Below are positions 62,048 through 64,000 of a stretch of 64,000 bases of DNA, in pieces. Location: the NCBI GenBank assembly GCA_958421275.1, contig CATZLI010000006.1, positions 1 through 64,000 on the forward strand, read 5' to 3'. The stretch comes from an uncultured Collinsella sp. Lineage in GTDB: Bacteria > Actinomycetota > Coriobacteriia > Coriobacteriales > Coriobacteriaceae. Numbering within the stretch: position 1 is the first letter of the stretch; the number at the start of each line of letters is the position of its first letter. The translations under genes were made by a program, and so were the position numbers. A model generated the notes under the pieces. The model was not told where the DNA came from and ran no database searches. It saw nothing but the letters and a program-made list of their open reading frames with translations.

Positions 62048-62091
62048 TTGGGGACGTTCTTGAATGACTAGTCGTTTAAGAACGTCCCCAA
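62048..62091. repeat. 44-base near-perfect palindrome
   Basis: TTGGGGACGTTCTT (62048-62061) and AAGAACGTCCCCAA (62078-62091) are perfect inverted copies; the loop carries a further palindrome GACTAGTC (62066-62073). Lies between rpoD and the tRNA genes. Confidence 0.8.
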
Positions 62092-62181
62092 TGATTAGGT
62101 CGGAAAATTTCTTAAAAAAGTTCTTGCCCTGAGCTGATTCGTCCGTATAATAAACTTCGTTGCTTGAGAGCACGCACCTAT

Positions 62182-62256
62182 TCCTCGGTAGCTCAATGGT
62201 AGAGCACGCGGCTGTTAACCGCGCTGTTGTAGGTTCGAGTCCTACCCGGGGAGCCA
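62182..62256 (+). tRNA. tRNA-Asn (anticodon GTT), first copy
   Basis: 75 bases including encoded CCA. Acceptor stem TCCTCGG with CCGGGGA, anticodon arm CGCGG-CTGTTAA-CCGCG with GTT, T-arm GTAGG-TTCGAGT-CCTAC. A clean cloverleaf. Followed 33 bases later by an identical gene. Confidence 0.93.
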
Positions 62257-62289
62257 GAGTTTTCCAGCCCTTTCCGTTGGGCTTTAAAT

Positions 62290-62364
62290 TCCTCGGTAGC
62301 TCAATGGTAGAGCACGCGGCTGTTAACCGCGCTGTTGTAGGTTCGAGTCCTACCCGGGGAGCCA
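62290..62364 (+). tRNA. tRNA-Asn (anticodon GTT), second copy
   Basis: Identical over all 75 bases to the copy at 62182-62256, with the same anticodon GTT and encoded CCA. The spacer (62257-62289) is unrelated to the flanks. Both are probably cut from one transcript. Confidence 0.93.
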
Positions 62365-62370
62365 GGTTGT

Positions 62371-62400
62371 AAAACCCGTCGCTTTTGCGGCGGGTTTTTT
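62371..62400 (+). terminator. Terminator of the tRNA-Asn pair
   Basis: AAAACCCGTCGC (62371-62382) pairs with GCGGCGGGTTTT (62387-62398), one G-U pair, TTTT loop, then TT. Strong intrinsic terminator. Confidence 0.9.
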
Positions 62401-62559
62401 CATGCCGCGATCGCCGTTCGTGAACGTTACCATATCAACATTTCGTGTCGAGGATGTAATCCCGAGGCCCGCCACCTCAACATGCCGCGGTCGTTGTAGA
62501 ATATTGCAATGATTGCTCCCACGACATGGTGCCGCGAGCACCAAGAAAAGGAGATTCTT

Positions 62560-62916
62560 GTGTCTGAGACCATTAACGGCAGCCTGAGCGTCTCGAACGA
62601 CGTTATTGCCGATATTGCCGGTTATGCCGCGATGACGTGCTATGGCGTTGTCGGTATGGCTGAGCAGCTCCAGGGCGCCGAGAGCGTGCGCCTGCTTGCC
62701 GGTCAGCGCCTCCGCAAGGGCGTGCTTGTCTCCGCCGACGAGAACGGCCTTACGGTCGATCTTCACGTCGTGCTCGAGAACGGCGTCAACATGAAGTCCG
62801 TCTGCCACAATCTTTCGAGCTCCGTTGCCTTCACCCTGCAGGAGATCGCCCAGATCGATCCCACCAGCCTTAAGATCGGCATCCATATCGACGCGCTCAA
62901 GAGCCGTCTGAACTAG
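62560..62916 (+). CDS. Asp23/Gls24-family envelope stress protein
   Basis: 118 aa. Begins GSLSVSNDVIADIAGYAAMTCYGVVGMAEQL and continues with RLRKGVLVSADENGLTVDLHVVLENGVNMKSVCHNLSSSVAFTLQEI, the DUF322/Asp23 pattern. In Gram-positives the homologue YloU sits directly before the DAK-type kinase YloV, exactly the order here. GTG 62560 follows AAAAGGAG by six bases. Cytoplasmic, possibly membrane-associated through partners. Confidence 0.85.
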   Translation: MSETINGSLSVSNDVIADIAGYAAMTCYGVVGMAEQLQGAESVRLLAGQRLRKGVLVSADENGLTVDLHVVLENGVNMKSVCHNLSSSVAFTLQEIAQIDPTSLKIGIHIDALKSRLN

Positions 62917-62943
62917 CATCCGAAAACGGAGATTCAAATACCC

Positions 62944-64000
62944 ATGATTGCAAAGACCATTCGCACCTGTTTTCCGATCGCTGCGGCTGCCGTTTCCGAC
63001 AAGGCCGAGGAGATCAACAAGCTCAACGTCTTCCCCGTACCCGACGGCGACACCGGTACCAACATGTCGCTCACGCTCGCCTCGGTGACTAAGGAGCTCT
63101 CCGCCCTTCCTGCCGACGCCGACATGGAAGCCATCGCCGGCGCCATCACCCACGGCTCCCTGATGGGTGCCCGCGGTAACTCCGGCGTCATCACCTCGCA
63201 GATTCTGCGCGGCGTGGCCGAGGGCCTTGTCTCTGCCGATGAGCCCATTACGTCCGCCAACATTGCCTTCGCCTTCCGTCGCGCCGTCAAGGTCGCCTTC
63301 CAGGCTGTCCGCAAGCCCATCGAGGGCACGATCCTCACGGTCCTGCGCGATGTCTCGACCAAGGCCGATGAGTGCGAGAAGAAGAAGTTCTCGGCTGAGG
63401 ATGCGCTCGATGCCATCGTCGTCGAGGCGTACCAGTCCGTCGCCCGCACACCCGATCTGTTGCCCGTTCTGAAGGAGAACGGCGTGGTCGACTCCGGCGC
63501 CTTTGGCTTTGCCATTTTTCTCGAGAACTTTGTGGCTGCCGCTCTTGGTCGTAGCACCGTGGTCGAGGATTTCTCCGCTACGTTTGACTCCGCCGGCTCT
63601 GCCCGCGATGCCGCTCTTGGCCGTGTTGAGATCGAGGCTAACGACGACTGGGAGGGCTCGGAGTTCCGCTACTGCAACGAGTTCCTCTTTAAGGCCGACG
63701 CCCCGTTTGACGAGGACGAGTGCCTTAAGTTCCTAGGCTCCATGGGCGACTGTGAGCTGCTCGTGGGCGCCTATCCCGACTACAAGATCCATGTGCACTC
63801 CAACACCCCCAACCTGGTGCTCGAGCACATGCTGCAGCTCGGTCAGATCTATGAGGTCTTTATCCACAACATGGAGATGGAGGCCCACGACCGTACCGCC
63901 AAGATTCACGAGGACCAGGAGAAGGCCGCCGAGCCCGCGAAGGCCCTGGGCTTTGTCGCCGTTGCCGCCGGTTCCGGCGAGGCCGACATCCTTAAGTCCC
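62944..64000 (+). CDS. fakA: FakA/YloV-like DAK2-domain kinase (partial, runs off the window)
   Basis: Open from ATG 62944 to the window end, 352 codons seen. The ATP-binding DAK2 (DhaL-like) domain is clear: NVFPVPDGDTGTNMSLTLASV (metal-binding aspartates), HGSLMGARGNSGVITSQILRG, DSGAFGFAIFLENF; then a middle domain (EFRYCNEFLFKAD...VGAYPDYKIHVHSNTPNLVL) and the start of the C-terminal domain. Such proteins phosphorylate fatty acids held by FakB/DegV proteins. The 3' end is missing. Confidence 0.9.
   Translation, partial: MIAKTIRTCFPIAAAAVSDKAEEINKLNVFPVPDGDTGTNMSLTLASVTKELSALPADADMEAIAGAITHGSLMGARGNSGVITSQILRGVAEGLVSADEPITSANIAFAFRRAVKVAFQAVRKPIEGTILTVLRDVSTKADECEKKKFSAEDALDAIVVEAYQSVARTPDLLPVLKENGVVDSGAFGFAIFLENFVAAALGRSTVVEDFSATFDSAGSARDAALGRVEIEANDDWEGSEFRYCNEFLFKADAPFDEDECLKFLGSMGDCELLVGAYPDYKIHVHSNTPNLVLEHMLQLGQIYEVFIHNMEMEAHDRTAKIHEDQEKAAEPAKALGFVAVAAGSGEADILKS

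Noticed and set aside
62160..62372. Open frame of 70 codons with an internal protein repeat
   Set aside because: It is the translation of the two tRNA-Asn genes.

Overview
The window comes from a high-GC Gram-positive of the Coriobacteriia, most likely Collinsella or a close relative. This is inferred from the codon use of the core genes, the gene order rimP-nusA-infB-rbfA-nrnA-truB-ribF, a Gram-positive type Pel operon, and strong GGAGG-type ribosome binding sites. No database search was possible, so the genus is an inference.

Layout. (1) 1-13065 (+) is a capsule/exopolysaccharide cluster, AT-richer than the rest: initiating sugar transferase, several glycosyltransferases (GT2, GT4, GT32), a DUF1919 protein, Wzy-like polymerase, pyruvyltransferase, Wzx-like flippase, and a MenD-like TPP enzyme paired with an NAD-dependent epimerase. 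(2) 13134-15361 (-) is a secreted transglutaminase-like/DUF4214 surface protein split by a frameshift. (3) 15716-20952 is a defence-type island: a KAP P-loop NTPase, a subtilase plus AAA+ ATPase pair matching the Iet anti-phage system, and, divergently, two unannotated genes for tiny basic proteins of 42 and 36 aa with very strong ribosome binding sites. (4) 21134-24771 is accessory DNA: a membrane-anchored hypothetical protein, an IS256-type transposase remnant, a three-gene toxin-antitoxin-chaperone operon (MqsR, MqsA, SecB-like), and palindromic repeats.

(5) 24772-35867 (+) is a Pel-type polysaccharide operon (PelD with an N-terminal SDR-like domain, PelE, a DUF2194/PelA-like deacetylase, PelF, PelG), followed without a break by a CotH-kinase lipoprotein, a VTC-domain protein and a DUF4956 membrane protein. 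A preserved RxxD site in the degenerate GGDEF domain of PelD suggests activation by c-di-GMP. (6) 36110-40392 is a sucrose PTS operon (LacI repressor, EIIBC, GH32 hydrolase) with three matching operators. It is followed by a degenerate Cys/Met-metabolism PLP-fold protein and a ModE-like regulator. (7) 42084-47323 holds guaB and an RpiR / mannonate-dehydratase-like / PTS EIIBC sugar-acid locus.

(8) 47638-64000 (+) is core information processing: leuS with a large leader hairpin, rimP-nusA-infB-rbfA-nrnA-truB-ribF-dnaG, the primary sigma factor, two identical tRNA-Asn genes, an Asp23-family protein, and the start of a FakA/YloV-like DAK kinase that runs off the window.

The most promising undescribed items are the tandem micro-proteins beside the Iet/KAP island, the ~120-bp palindromic repeat family, the NusA with a C-terminal zinc-type motif, the lysine-less PLP-fold protein, and the Pel-CotH-VTC-DUF4956 superoperon.
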